A stretch of DNA of 64,000 nucleotides, from contig OX439040.1 of assembly GCA_949317995.1 (NCBI GenBank), positions 57,012,089-57,076,088 on the forward strand, in the 5' to 3' direction. Position numbers and translations under genes: made by a program. Under the pieces are notes generated by a model. It did not search any database, had not been told where the DNA came from, and saw only the letters and a program-made list of their open reading frames with translations. Position 1 is the stretch's first letter, and each line of letters opens with the position of its first letter. Below are positions 35,503 through 47,244 of the stretch, piece after piece. The DNA is from Acholoe squamosa (taxonomy: Eukaryota; Annelida; Polychaeta; Phyllodocida; Polynoidae).

Positions 35503-37129
35503 CTATGTATATGGCCATGTACGTTGGTGGTCTAGATTAATCTGTAATATTTCGTTTATGTGTATATGCTTCTGTTGAATAAAGTTAATACAGGTGCATT
35601 ATTATAGTTTTTTGTTGCTTTTTATGTATATATTTGATTTTATTACCAATAACCCCCTTTGGTCTAGATAACTTATAAGCATCTGATTGAACATCGATGT
35701 GTATTCACTCTCCCAGAGTAAGGGATGAGTTGACATTTATAATAATTTATTATTATATAGGCACTTACCTACCCCCAGTGCATGGTTCTGCTGCAGTGGA
35801 GGTGTGAAACTGTGATAAAGCTGAAACTGGGGAGTGCTAAACTCTCCTTTTTTTGCAAGCTCATTGTGTAGCTATTTATTGGAGGATCTTAACAAACATG
35901 GGCTCATTTTAAAGGGATTGATTAGGGGTTTAATAAGAATCTATTTGAGAAATAATTGATGCAGATAAACATCCCATTCTCCCCAAGTGAAGTTACCCCA
36001 TAACTTTGAAATCATTTTTTGGTATAAAGGCCAAATCTCACATAAAAGAGAATAGTTCCCACACTTTCTACAGAAAAAAATGGTTTAGAAACTGTCTGGG
36101 TTTTTTCATTTCATAGGGGAACAGGATGTTTGCCAGACCCCAACAAAATTTTAGCGTGCCATTCACTATCACCCTTCCACCAGCTTCTCCATGTTAGGTC
36201 CTTGTCTGTTTGCTAGAATCCAATCCTATGTATATTATTTATATAGCAATGGATAGAGCTGATAAAAATAAGTGGATTTCCTTTTTAAATGAAGTCTTTA
36301 CATCAATTTAAAGGGAAATTCTGACCGATTAAAATTCTCATGTCAACTCCATAATTTTGCGCCAATTCTGTGAGATCGCTAAACCGCAGATGATATTAGG
36401 TCAAGACAAAATCCCTTTAAATTGTTAAATTTTGATATGATACATTGATTTCTAACCTTTTATGGGGAACTCTTCCATACATGAAAAGAAAATAGTCAAA
36501 AATAATGATTTAAGAGATGTAGCCACTCCTGTACCAGATATGCTTGATCACAAATCTGGGCCCTATTTAAACTCCTAATAGTGGCAGAATTTTGGGTTCG
36601 ATTTGGGGTCTTTGATCATTCATAACTTCCTTTATACTTGGCATAAAGACTTCATATAAAGAGCAAATCCATTTCTTTTGATGAGATCTATCCATTGCTT
36701 AAAAGATAAAATGCATGGGACAAAGTCTTGAAAACTAGGTAAGTGCCTATTATAATATGACGTCGCTTTGACCATGCATCGCCCCTTCGTCCCTCTTATA
36801 TATTAGACAGTTCTGAATAGTACAGTCACAATGCTGAGTGCAAAATACCTTGAGAAAATCATTGATTTGAAGCTCAGTCTCCCACAAAGTCAAACTGGAT
36901 TATGGAATGCCTGAAAAGCAGAAGCTAGCAGAAGTGACTAGTGAGAAGGCAGTGCCAGTGGAAGGCAGATCAGTTTTTTGCTGCACACGCCCTCTAGAAA
37001 GATATACCAGTCTATTTCGTCGAGTCAAAATAATCACCATATATCTACGTACCCTATTTACGAAGTCGATAGCAAATCCTGTTTGAATTACTCTGTTGTC
37101 GCGAATAAATAAAGCCGGCTTCAAAATAT
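35503..37129. other. No gene seen
   Basis: AT-rich intergenic sequence with one AATAAA at about 35579. No ORF with splice support on either strand. Confidence 0.5.
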
Positions 37130-37270
37130 CAGCATGACATTCATGGGCGCCGCCATCTTGTAAACATTCACACGTGGTTTAGTGACGTCATGAGGGGATT
37201 CCCCGGATAACCGAGTCCACGAGGGATTCCCGCGCTGAAATTGCAGCAGCAGTTTCACCCAGGTTGTGGC
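37130..37270. promoter_or_regulatory. Promoter-like patch with YY1 and CRE motifs
   Basis: GGGCGCCGCCATCTTG contains the YY1 consensus GCCGCCATCTTG, and 35-40 bases later comes TGACGTCATGA, a full CRE palindrome. The patch is CpG-rich in an AT-rich neighbourhood. No adjacent ORF or exon was convincing on either strand. Confidence 0.35.
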
Positions 37271-37435
37271 AGGTCTGCTGACAAGCCCGAGGCTGAGGAT
37301 CCTGGCCTTTCCAGTACAACATTACAGATATTTGGAAACCTCCTGTATATTTTTTGCTGAGCAGCAGCTCCGCCGTTGGTCCACTGAACGTTTACCCCAA
37401 ATAGACTGACTGAAGCTAATTAGGAGTCTACCTCA

Positions 37436-37834
37436 GGGGGCCAAACCATAAAGTTACGGTACCCACGTCCCAAACGTGAGATTTAGTCAACCCATAACGA
37501 TCCCACGTTTCTAACGTGACCCCCACGTTTTATTCACGTTTGGTACTTGGAGGTCAAATGTCCAAGTTAGAAAAATATTCTACTTGGATCAAAAAGAATT
37601 TTTTTTTCAATGGGCAATGTTAGGGAATGTTCTATGTTTGGGGGGCCCATCCATGTACTGTGTGAAACATATGGATTTGAAAAATTAACGTATTTTGGGA
37701 TGTTTCAACTCCAAAACGTGGACCAAACGTGGATATCACATTTCAAACATGGAGGTGTATCAAAACTCACGTCTGAACGTGGGGTTCACGTCCAGACGTC
37801 CACCAAACGTAAATATTTTTATGGTTTGGCCCCC
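37436..37834. mobile_element. 399-bp CACGT-rich inverted-repeat element
   Basis: Perfect 17-bp ends GGGGGCCAAACCATAAA and TTTATGGTTTGGCCCCC. The interior has more than a dozen ACGT cores, mostly AAACGTG/CACGTTT, in both orientations. It is inserted inside a GTCTACCTCAGGTAGAC unit of the neighbouring minisatellite: left flank GTCTACCTCA, right flank AGGTAGAC. Confidence 0.7.
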
Positions 37835-37924
37835 AGGTAGACAAGATAACTGACCAATCAAAATCCAGTAATGACTTCAGCAGCAGGTTTGCTGGCCTGA
37901 TTGAGAATCTGGCTAATTTTTCAT

Positions 37925-38345
37925 TTATATCAGCCTGTCTACCTCAGCAGGTAGACAAGGGGGACATTTCTTCCTAGGGTAGACATCCCGTATCTACCTC
38001 AGTAGACAAGATACACCTTCTCTACCTGAGATAGACAAGGGGTCTCTACCTCAGATAGACAATGAAATACTTATTTACCTCAGGTAGACTAGCAACCACC
38101 TGTCTACCTCAGGTAGGCAACTGTTTATCTCTACCTCAGATAGACAATGAAATACATATTTACCTTACATAGACTAGTAACCACCTGTCTACCTGAGGTG
38201 GACAACTGCTTATCTACCTCAGGTAAACTCCATACTGTTTTTCTACCTCAAGTAGATTAGAAACTGCTTGTCTACCTCAGGTGGAGTTCTGCTTATCTAT
38301 CTCAGATAAACTATAAACTGCTTGTCTATCTCAGGTAAACTGAGA
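37925..38345. repeat. Minisatellite of CTACCTCAGGTAG palindromes
   Basis: Irregular ~55-60-bp units built on TCTACCTCAGGTAGAC-like palindromes with AAACTGCTTG or AATGAAATAC spacers. Exact CTACCTCA occurs eight times here and once more at 37428-37435, left of the inserted element. Confidence 0.8.
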
Positions 38346-41300
38346 AAGAATTTCTAAAAATCATTAAGTCCTAATCCCATGAGCTTACAGGCCACGCTAT
38401 AGTCCCCCGGTATTTTAATCACCCCAGCATTGAGTCTACCATTGTTTTTTTTCAGTCAAGCGACATAAAAATCCGCAGATTAAAACTTGCCATCAGTACA
38501 CCCATACACTAATATAAATAGGCAGAGTAACCAATAGTTAAATTCTTACTATTTTTACAATAATGACAGATATACAGTGTTAAATTGACTTCACTCTACT
38601 AAAATAACAGATAATTAAATATTTGCATATTTTGTAAATTTATCACCAACTAATCACCAGAAACTGAATAAATAACATAATCTCATTAATTGATAGATTT
38701 ATTTTTTTCCTAATAATCCCGCCTGATGAGACACTCAGTTTGAAACCACACAGTAAATCCCCACTTCAGGGTAAAATTAAAAATATCTGTCATAATCCGT
38801 CCCTAACCTTGACAACCATTGTTCATGAGACTGACCTGTTTAAAATGTCAGTCCCATATTTGGAAACTGACTTTACCCAGTTTCCCTTGTCATCGCACCA
38901 GAATGAGGCTCCCGCTTACTGATTGGTCCAGGCCCTCATAACCTTGGTTACACAAGTGGATGCTCAAGTCAAAATCTGACATTTAGTGGTAGCGAATCAT
39001 AGGGTGTAGACCTATTCCGTTCTCGCTCTGTTCTATAAGCCAAAGTAGGCTGCTTAGATGGTCAATCAGCCAGTGGTCAAAATCAGACAAACCAAGAGAA
39101 GTTGGTCACGTTCACTACCGAGTAACAGTTAGTCAGAAAAAAACTTGGACACTTAGGCACATGCTTTTGACTATTGTTAGAAAGTTATCCTTTTTTACTT
39201 ACATCTGACTAAGATTTTAAAGATTTTTTTTTTACTGTAAGAAAGAGGAATAGGCCAAAGTGTTAAGGGAGTGGCCATTTTCAACGCCCAAATTCTCGCC
39301 CAATACATCGCACATGTATATACCACACCTTGCCGTTACCGTAGCTCCTCCATTTCTGACTAGGTGGCCAGGAGAGGAACCAGTAGTTCAGGGAAACCCC
39401 AGAAGAGGGAGAGTTGTTTGCCCCCCCCCATGCAGTAGCATTTCTATAGTGGTGGCCATCTGCTGTTATGTGGCATAAGTATGGGGGGGGCCTCTGGACG
39501 AACAGACACACATCCTAACCCCAATGTCCGCTATTGGCCACTAGCTGGTCTGGAGCTGGTTCCGGAGCTGGTTCCGGCGACACACACTGATAAGATCGGA
39601 CCAGCATATCCCTGGAAGTGGGTGTTACCCAGGGACAAAGTACCCATCATGGTATGTCTTATCAGTGGGGTTTACCTCAACCAGCGAAATTCAAAATGGT
39701 GGCTCCACTAGGCCTCCATACTGAGTCCTATAGGCCCTACCACAGTGAATTAGCCAGCGTCCGGAATCAAGAGCTGAGGTAGCGTCCATTATGCCATTGT
39801 GCATAATGAAAAACAGCAATTAGGGGGAAAATGTCAGCATTTATCAATATAAAGAGGATAATGATAAAGCTACCGATCCTAGGTATATGTGAATAAAAAC
39901 TTTGTACAGTCAGTCAATGAATAAGTAAGGTCCTTAATAATAACATACAGTTCTTGGTGACTGTGCTTTTTGGGGTTTTGGAAAATGTCATTTGTTTTCA
40001 TTTGAGCTCAGTATTGGTAAGCCCTCCTTAGCCAATCGACGGATTTGATGCACACTGATACGGCTTCTAAATACCATTTCAATTTCCTGTTTTGTTGAAG
40101 CGTCTTCTCTGTTAAAATCTTCAACAGAAAGCATAACGAGGAAGAGTTAAAATCAACACTTGAAATGTGAAATCATTATCTCTGCTTGGGGCGGTCGTCA
40201 TTTTGAGCCCACTTGTGACACAACTTGGGAAAACGTAACATTACGGGGATTAGTGTCATTTTTGGCCACTAGGTGGCCCATAAGTACAAAACATGCTGTA
40301 TCCTCATACATTATCAGGGGATGTTAGTCCACTTCTCCTTGTCAGATTTTGATAAGCAATATACCAAAATGACCCCCAAGGCCTTCTCATTCCAATTCAA
40401 ATAGATTTGTTTTAATGGTTCCATCTGTATCGTCTTGAACAACTGCTACTGGAGTCAGTTAGATATCCCTAAATCAACAATGGTCCCAGTCCAGTCAATT
40501 GACCTACACAAGTACTGTCAGTGTTAGGTATGATGATATGCTCATCATTTTGAGTCCATTGTTGTTAGAATATGTCCCAAAGACCTGCTCAAAGTTTCTG
40601 AGAAATTACAAGAAAAATGCCACGATATTTCACTTGGTTTTGCCACCTACATTCTGTAAATAGCACTTAATCCCCATAATGTTACCTTTTCTCGTGTTCT
40701 GTCACATTTAGGAGTGTAATCAATTCTTCTGAAGTCTGAGTTTGTGTAATACATGCAGCCTACCTCTCTCGTCTGAAGCAGTCAATCTCTTTTACTTTTT
40801 GTTTATCTTTTTTTTGGAGAAATCCATAGCATTGCCAGGATAGGTAAGAGTTTCTTTTTTTCTTTGAGCTAAAAATTATCCCTCACAAACAAGAGACGTC
40901 CCCCCCCAATGCAAGATACCGAAAAATAACGTAGAGTTTCTATGGTTAAACCGTGGATACATTTTGAAAAAAAAAGATAACATATGACTGTGTTTCTTTC
41001 TCGAGTCAGACATGCCACCAAAATAGATTTAGAATATTAACTGCCTCGTTGTTCTTCAAAATACAGAGCGAGAGTTGAGCACTCTTTTCACCCCTTTTTG
41101 GCCTGAATATGCCCATGAATATGGTACGAGGATATATCATGGCACCCTTACTACATGTAGTGCGAAACCGCGTATGAATTAAACCCACCCAGACGTTGAT
41201 AGAAAGCCATAAAGGGTGCACCTGGCAGTTGGTCTTTGGATTTGTTTTTAGAAATATCCAATTATAACCTTGCCAATTAGGCGCAGATCTGACTTTGGAA

Positions 41301-42573
41301 ACACCATATATGCAATAAGCCAGAGTAGGCCATAGTCTCATAACCCGCAGCCAACATAGAATGCTGTGCATTCAGGGATATTTTGTTATAACATAATGAA
41401 TTTCCCTTCAGATGATTACCATCAGACAGGGGCTTAAGGTTGAGCCTCCCACACAATATGCTCAGTGTGATGTGGATTAGGACGGCAGATTTGTACCACA
41501 CCCTGTAGCTGACAGGATCAGCGGATTATCACATGTCTACCACCGATAATCTCTTCATTACCACCACTCCACACAGATATCTACTCACACAGGGGACAGA
41601 CATCATACAGTTGAACTATATAGTATATAAGGAGATGTATTCCCTGGAAAATGGGCCAACGATTTTGGCGTGGAAGGTATAACTCTCCAAATAAAATCTT
41701 TTGACTTAATCTTAGTTGGGTGTATATCCCATTAATTAATCGACGTACTTAAAATTATACACCTCTCCCGTTTTTAGAGAGTGTGTGTGTTGTTTTTGTT
41801 GTTGTTTTTTTTTAATAATTTTGGTTGAAAAGAAAACTTACAAAAGTAAATTATTTCTTAACCTATCTTCTATAGGCGTTATGGTACTTCCGCTAGGGCC
41901 CACGCAGTACCCCGTCGAGATGGAGAAGATATGGAATGATTTAAAAAAAATGTTGTATGAAAGTATTGTTCCTATTACTTTTAGGCTCTGTATTAATTTA
42001 ATCCGAATTCCTTCATCCTTCACTCTCATTTACTCAATCTCATGGAGTTACTCACTGATTAATTCCTTCACTCACTCTCTTCCACGCACTCACTCAACGT
42101 ACATGCCACTTTTTATAATACTTGACTAATTCAAGACGTAGGCCCTACTTCATAATGTTATACTGCACAGCGATGTATGTTATTAGCATACTCTCCTGTC
42201 ATTAACGTAAGTCTCATTATGGAATTAATTACACACTAATACCCCATCTAAGTACCTACCTCTACCTACCGGCTAAGAACGCATCCTCTTTCCATTACCC
42301 TTCCTCCTCCAGCTCCACCCTACCCACCCACCTTCCCATAGAGCACCCCCAGTTAATGTCCTGGCCTAAAAAGAAATGTATAGGTGTGCTTGAGTGTGTA
42401 TTTGGATGAGGGGATAATGCCATTTTTCACATAGATCTGATCTATAATGGATACTCGTTGGCTTTTAGCTTGTGGGTATAGAGAGATGGGTCTACACCAG
42501 CAGATGTAGGTAGGCTCGGTGTGTCGAGTGATGTGGCGCGCTAACTTTGGCCTGCTGATAGTTGCCATTTCTA
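38346..42573. other. Long stretch without a supported gene
   Basis: Several ORFs of 60-120 codons occur (for example the minus-strand 41006-41371 frame) but none shows a family motif or good splice boundaries. A C/G-run pair flanks 39420-39490. ACTCACTC-type simple sequence occurs near 42030-42100. Confidence 0.5.
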
Positions 42574-42612
42574 TATACTACTAGCCTGCTCAGGAAACAG
42601 GCTAGTAGTATA
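42574..42612. repeat. 15-bp-arm hairpin
   Basis: TATACTACTAGCCTG and CAGGCTAGTAGTATA, 9-nt loop, perfect arms. Confidence 0.8.
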
Positions 42613-42703
42613 CAAATATATACAAATATAAAAATGACACTGGAATAGTCGACTACCTTACATGATATATCGCCATATGGTATTTATTATTCAACCAAGG
42701 GGG

Positions 42704-42733
42704 TTGCTGTTGTTGTTGTTGTTGTTGTTGTTT
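42704..42733. repeat. GTT microsatellite
   Basis: About nine GTT units near GGGGGTTGCTGTT. Confidence 0.9.
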
Positions 42734-42934
42734 TAATTTGTCAACTGGCTCAATAAATTTCGATACATGTGAGTTGTTCCAGTATTGCTATTCATAAACA
42801 TCATATACAATAACCCGTGTGTGTGAGTATCTTAAATGTGTCTGCATACCAATAGTCAAAGAAGAAAAACCTCCTCCTTTTGAATAACGAAGGGTCCTTT
42901 ACTTAGCACATTACATTACGATCCCAGTCTACAC

Positions 42935-43560
42935 AATCACAGTAACTTAAGGAAAGCATCCTTTGTCGCTGCATGTTGAACTTTCGCCTCCAGCTGATTC
43001 CACATTACTCTGCCCCTCGCCAGAGGACTCTTGTCGAAAATGACACGTCTTGATCTTGCCACTTTTGGTTGCTTTTTTTCTAAGGTCGCATCCCGATGAT
43101 AGCATATGTTCTATGCCTGAGGACTTTGTAACATTCATTCAAGGCCTTTAATCACCTTAATGCATTCAGACATGGTTACTGGTATTAGGGCCAGCTCTTC
43201 TCCACGAGCTTGGTAATAGCGCAGGCTATCATCATCCAACAGGGCCCAACAGATGTAGTCTGGCCTCCGCCTGTAGTGCCAACGTTTCACCTATGCCATT
43301 ATAGTATTAATTCACAAAATTGACAGTGTCATGTTCTGGGACAACTTCATCATCATCATTTCTCAGCCTCAGGGTCTGCGACTCTGCCTCCCTTTTCCAA
43401 AGTCTGTTCACAATTTTCCAGAAATACTTAGGATCAAGTTCTCAAGCAATTCCATTTTTTCACTTGTGTGAACCAGTTTCGAGTCTATGTTTCAACTGGC
43501 CGAGAACTTGTTCATAGCATTGTAATTATGCATTTCTTTCTCCTTTATCTGGATCAGGCC
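42935..43560 (-). pseudogene. Antisense relic LINE with the RT core deleted
   Basis: Read on the minus strand from 43560: the RT linker motif LDPKYFWKIVNRLWKRE (about 43435-43380), then a degenerate FVN*YY and the SECIKVIKGLE...KSSGI block (about 43175-43105). It then jumps straight to the extreme C-terminus, FDKSPLARGRVMWNQLEAKV followed by QHAATKDAFLKLL and TGA (about 43030-42940). The same landmarks occur in the 45.4-kb LINE (DPKRFW, FVNEYY, TGKSSSI, DKSPMMRGVVLWDKL, VQHADNKKDF). This is therefore a related, internally deleted copy in opposite orientation lacking the palm with YADD. Confidence 0.65.
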
Positions 43561-44159
43561 ACAAAATCCTATATATCTGCCTTAGAGAACGTCTCTTGTC
43601 TCGCCAAATGCTCATAGATAAGGTATAGGTACTTTTTAATGTGCCTGTACTTTTTTAAATACCAGCTCTTGATGAGGTTCTTAGGGCAAGGCCTGATAGT
43701 GTTACTATGCTGGAGCTGAGTAGAAACATACCAATCTAGCTCCTGACCCATTATCATGCCCAGACAATTGAAAATCTTGCAATATTCGAATTATCACAGT
43801 TCAGGAAGAGGCAATTAGCATTGTCACATTACACCATTTTATCCAGGGGCAGGATAGTGTATGTTCATTTTCTAATCTTGTATCATGGTACTCTTGGAAT
43901 ATTGTTGACAATCTGCTCAAGAAAATTGGCGATTTTATTTTGTCCCCGGTGATTTATGCTCCTTAAATGGACAAAACGCACTTCGAGAGAATTGCAGCAT
44001 CCCATAATACATTGTAAAAGGATTATTTCCAAAATTCTAAAAAGGAAATCAACATTTTCCTTTCACAAGTGATTAAACTAATGTCCCCAGATTAAAACAG
44101 CAACCAGGACCGTGACAAATGGGTCGTAATCCCCCACAAGTACCCTGTTCCTCGCCATA

Positions 44160-44498
44160 ATGGCCAGCCTTGAGCTGGCTTTGTTGTGGAGATTTGGGAG
44201 GGGAAAAGCCAGAGGAGACAGCAGTTTATTTATTATTCAGGCCGATACCGTTAGTGTCAGCTTAGCCCGCTGTGTGCGCCCCAGTGGTGGCATCAGTGAA
44301 CCTGCGTCTGCTGTTTCTAGGAGCTGCGTTCTATGTTGTTATTGCCGCCTTGACTGCAACCAACAGTTGGTTATCAAGTCCGGCATCAAGTTCACAACAC
44401 GGAGGCTACTTCTGGAGGCTACTTCTATCAGAACTGCATTATTTACCACAGGTTGGATTTTTTCTTCTTTCTGCCCATGCATGTACGTGTTTCACTGA
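44160..44498 (+). CDS. Hypothetical 112-codon ORF, possible first exon
   Basis: ATG in good context (A at -3, G at +4) opening a frame that starts MASLELALLWRFGRGKARGD, in a GC-richer patch. Another frame of the same stretch (from about 44285) reads a hydrophobic segment, LRLLFLGAAFYVVIAALTA, like a signal anchor, so which frame is used, if any, is unclear. A GTTGG donor-like site follows CCACAG near 44452. No family recognised. Confidence 0.18.
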   Translation: MASLELALLWRFGRGKARGDSSLFIIQADTVSVSLARCVRPSGGISEPASAVSRSCVLCCYCRLDCNQQLVIKSGIKFTTRRLLLEATSIRTALFTTGWIFSSFCPCMYVFH

Positions 44499-44620
44499 GG
44501 ATCCTTTCAATAGATCCAAATTAATGATGAGGCAGCGACTGGTCAGAAAGGTATGTATATAATGAGGTTTTCCAAGTATTAGATCGACATTGATCAATGG
44601 TGAATCATGGGAGGAATTTA

Positions 44621-44652
44621 TTCAAAACCTCATTTATAAATGAGGTTTTGAA
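44621..44652. repeat. 32-bp perfect palindrome
   Basis: TTCAAAACCTCATTTA and its exact reverse complement, no spacer. Confidence 0.85.
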
Positions 44653-44694
44653 AAAAGGTGTTTAAAGATACACACCAAATTTTCTCAACACCCG

Positions 44695-44945
44695 CATTTA
44701 AACACCTAAACACTTCAAGTGTTTAGGTGTTTAGCTTTTGCACACTTGTACTTAAACATCTAAACACTGAAGTGTTTAAGTGTTTAATGCTAAACACTTG
44801 GTTAAACACTTTGTAGGTAAACACGTTTAAAATTGAATGCGTTTAGCACTAGAGAAACATTTAGAAAAGTGGGACAAATAAGTGTTAAAACAAGTGTTTA
44901 ATTCTTAAACATTGGTGTTCAATCCCTAAACACTGTCAACGCCCA
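44695..44945. repeat. Cluster of AAACACTT/AAGTGTTTA palindromes
   Basis: The strongest palindrome is 44699-44733: arms TAAACACCTAAACACTT around one base. A second imperfect one is at about 44751-44790. TGTTTA or its complement occurs roughly every 15-20 bases through the block. Confidence 0.75.
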
Positions 44946-45393
44946 TTATATAGGATTAGTATAGGAATTGAAAATAGGCTCGTCCTCTAGGAACTATACT
45001 TTTTTCGGAGGCCGTCCCCATGGGCAGGGCAACAATTTTTGCTCTGCCCTTAAAGGGTTAAGTTACCAAACTAAACCATAATAACATAACAGGGTCATGG
45101 AATCTTTGAGTAGATGTAGAGGTCTGCAAGTCGTCAGCGTGATATTTGACTCGTCATCATTTAAAAAAAAAACATCTCCATCTAACTAGCCTAGCTTTTC
45201 CGATCCGAATCATAAGTTATTTTGTCCTTACTCCAAAAAGACACATCTTTGTCCACCATTGATATTTGATGAATGGTCAGTGTTTCTTTTAGTTTCATAG
45301 CAATCCTTTATATGCAGCCATATGTGGGTAATGTTGTCAGGGACAGATTAAAGGAAGTGTCATAAGGACACTACTAAAATTAAATGCAAGCTG

Positions 45394-47244
45394 CCCTACA
45401 TAGACAACGGGCAATTAAATGCAATTTAGATAAATATAAAAATGACCCAAAGAGATTCTGGTCAGAGATAAGCCAAATTTGGAAAGGGATATGATTGATG
45501 AGAAAGATACTGCTAGTTTTGTTAATGAGTATTATACCAACATTGGTCCAAATCTTGCTGCCAAAATCCCAACGTTAAATGTTGCTGATTCACATAGGAT
45601 GAATACGGATATAGGTCATTCAACACCTGTGGTTGACTGTGTCTTTAACCTGACCCCCATTGATCTACAATACTGTTTAAAGTTGATACAAAATATTAAT
45701 ACTGGAAAGTCTTCTAGCATTGTGAAAATCAGAACTGCAATAATTAAAGACGCTTTATTGTATAAGCCTCAATATTTGCTTGAAATAATTAACAGATCCT
45801 TGGTTGAGTGTGGAATGCCATCTATACTTAAAAAGGCTAGTGTAATTCCTTTACCGAAATTGGGTGACCTCTCTAATATTTCCAACTGGCGGCCAGTAAG
45901 TCAACTCAATATTATATCAAAATTGATTGAGAAAGTAGTTCATACACAATTAATGTCACATCTGTTAGATAATAAATTGATTTCAGATAAGCAATTTGGT
46001 TTTGTTCCTGGTAGATCAACTAATGGTGCTTTTTATGCTTTGTCACAGGATATGTTTGAAGGGTTCAATAGGGGTGAGTGCACGGCAGTGGTCTTTCTCG
46101 ATCTGAGGAAGGCTTTTGACATGGTCGACCATTCCCTACTACTCGACAGGCTGCGGGACCTGCGCGTCTCTCATACAGCATTATCTTGGTTCAACTCTTA
46201 TTTAGATAGAAGAGTCCAAACTACTATTGCAAATGATACAGAATCAAATGAAGCTTTAATTACTTGTGGTGTCCCACAAGGATCGGTATTAGGACCGTTG
46301 TTATTTATTATTTATGTCAATAGTATTGTATCCATGATTAAGTCATGTACATTCTGTCTTTATGCTGATGATCTTGCATAGTCTGATTTAGATGCTATAA
46401 GTAAATGGTGTAAAACTTTTAGGCTATTGATACTGATAAAACTTTTTTGCTATGGTGTGCAAGTGATGTGTTTTTTACAAGGCATCAACTAATTAATAAG
46501 AGTGTTACTCTAGATGGCCATCACTTAAAAGTGGTGGAGGAATTCAATTACCTTGGAGTAATATTGGATAGGGGTCTTACTTTTAGAAGTAACTTTGAAA
46601 AGATTAAGACAAATTTTCATCATAAAATGTATCAGCTACGGAGGGTGAGAACATTTATTGACAATGATTTATGTACACAACTGTATAAGCAAATGGTACT
46701 ACTGGTTCATGAACATGCAAGTTTTCTACATGAAAGTGGTCCTAATGTGGCCGCCTGCAATTAATGCAAAATCATTGCTTAAGATTATGGATGCGTATAT
46801 TTAAAACCAGAGATATTTCCATATATAACCTACATGTGAGGACTAACTGCATAATGCTTAAATGTAGACATAACAAAAGTTTGTTATCTATGATGTATGA
46901 CATCTCCTGCAATCCAGATAATTTATATGTTCCTGTTAGAAACCTAAGAGGCAATGATAAAAAGAGATTGAAAACTTGTAGGTCGAGATGTTTGACCTAT
47001 GACAAATCCCCTATGATGAGAGGGGTTGTGCTGTGGGATAAACTATCTGCGGAAGTACAGCACGCTGACAATAAGAAAGATTTTATGAGTAAACTATGAA
47101 CCTGTTTCCTGATAGGTCATTAGTTTGGATTTGTCATGATCTTTTGCGTACTTTCTAGTGTTTTTGCTTTGAATCATACAGCCAAAAGTGCTAATTATTC
47201 TTGTCATATTGTCTATACTACCATGTGTCTATTCGCCATTGAAT
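45394..47244 (+). pseudogene. Relic CR1/jockey-like non-LTR retrotransposon, reverse transcriptase region
   Basis: 5'-truncated LINE. It opens with the linker between endonuclease and RT (YKNDPKRFWSEISQIWKG, 45431-45485), then a frameshift into a 300-codon frame at 45479. Visible RT blocks: FVNEYYTNIG; NWRPVSQLNIISKLIEK; KQFGFVPGRSTNGA; VFLDLRKAFDMVDHSLL; CGVPQGSVLGPLLF; catalytic LYADD, followed at once by a TAG stop at 46379-46381. The thumb/C-terminal part continues in two shifted frames (FNYLGVILDRGL at about 46540, then to 47099 ending VQHADNKKDFMSKL). With frameshifts and a stop it cannot be active. The 3'UTR is interrupted at 47245 by a hAT-like element and resumes at 48259. Confidence 0.85.

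Noticed and set aside
39481-39711. 76-codon frame with THTDKIGPAYPWKWVLPRDK before a GTATGT donor
   Set aside because: The stretch looks protein-like and the donor is good, but the upstream part is a G run and tandem CTGGTTCCGGAG, and no clear acceptor or partner exon was found.
41006-41371. 121-codon minus-strand ORF
   Set aside because: One of the longest unexplained frames, but it lacks a motif, biased composition or splice boundaries. Such a length is expected by chance somewhere in 64 kb of AT-rich DNA searched in six frames.
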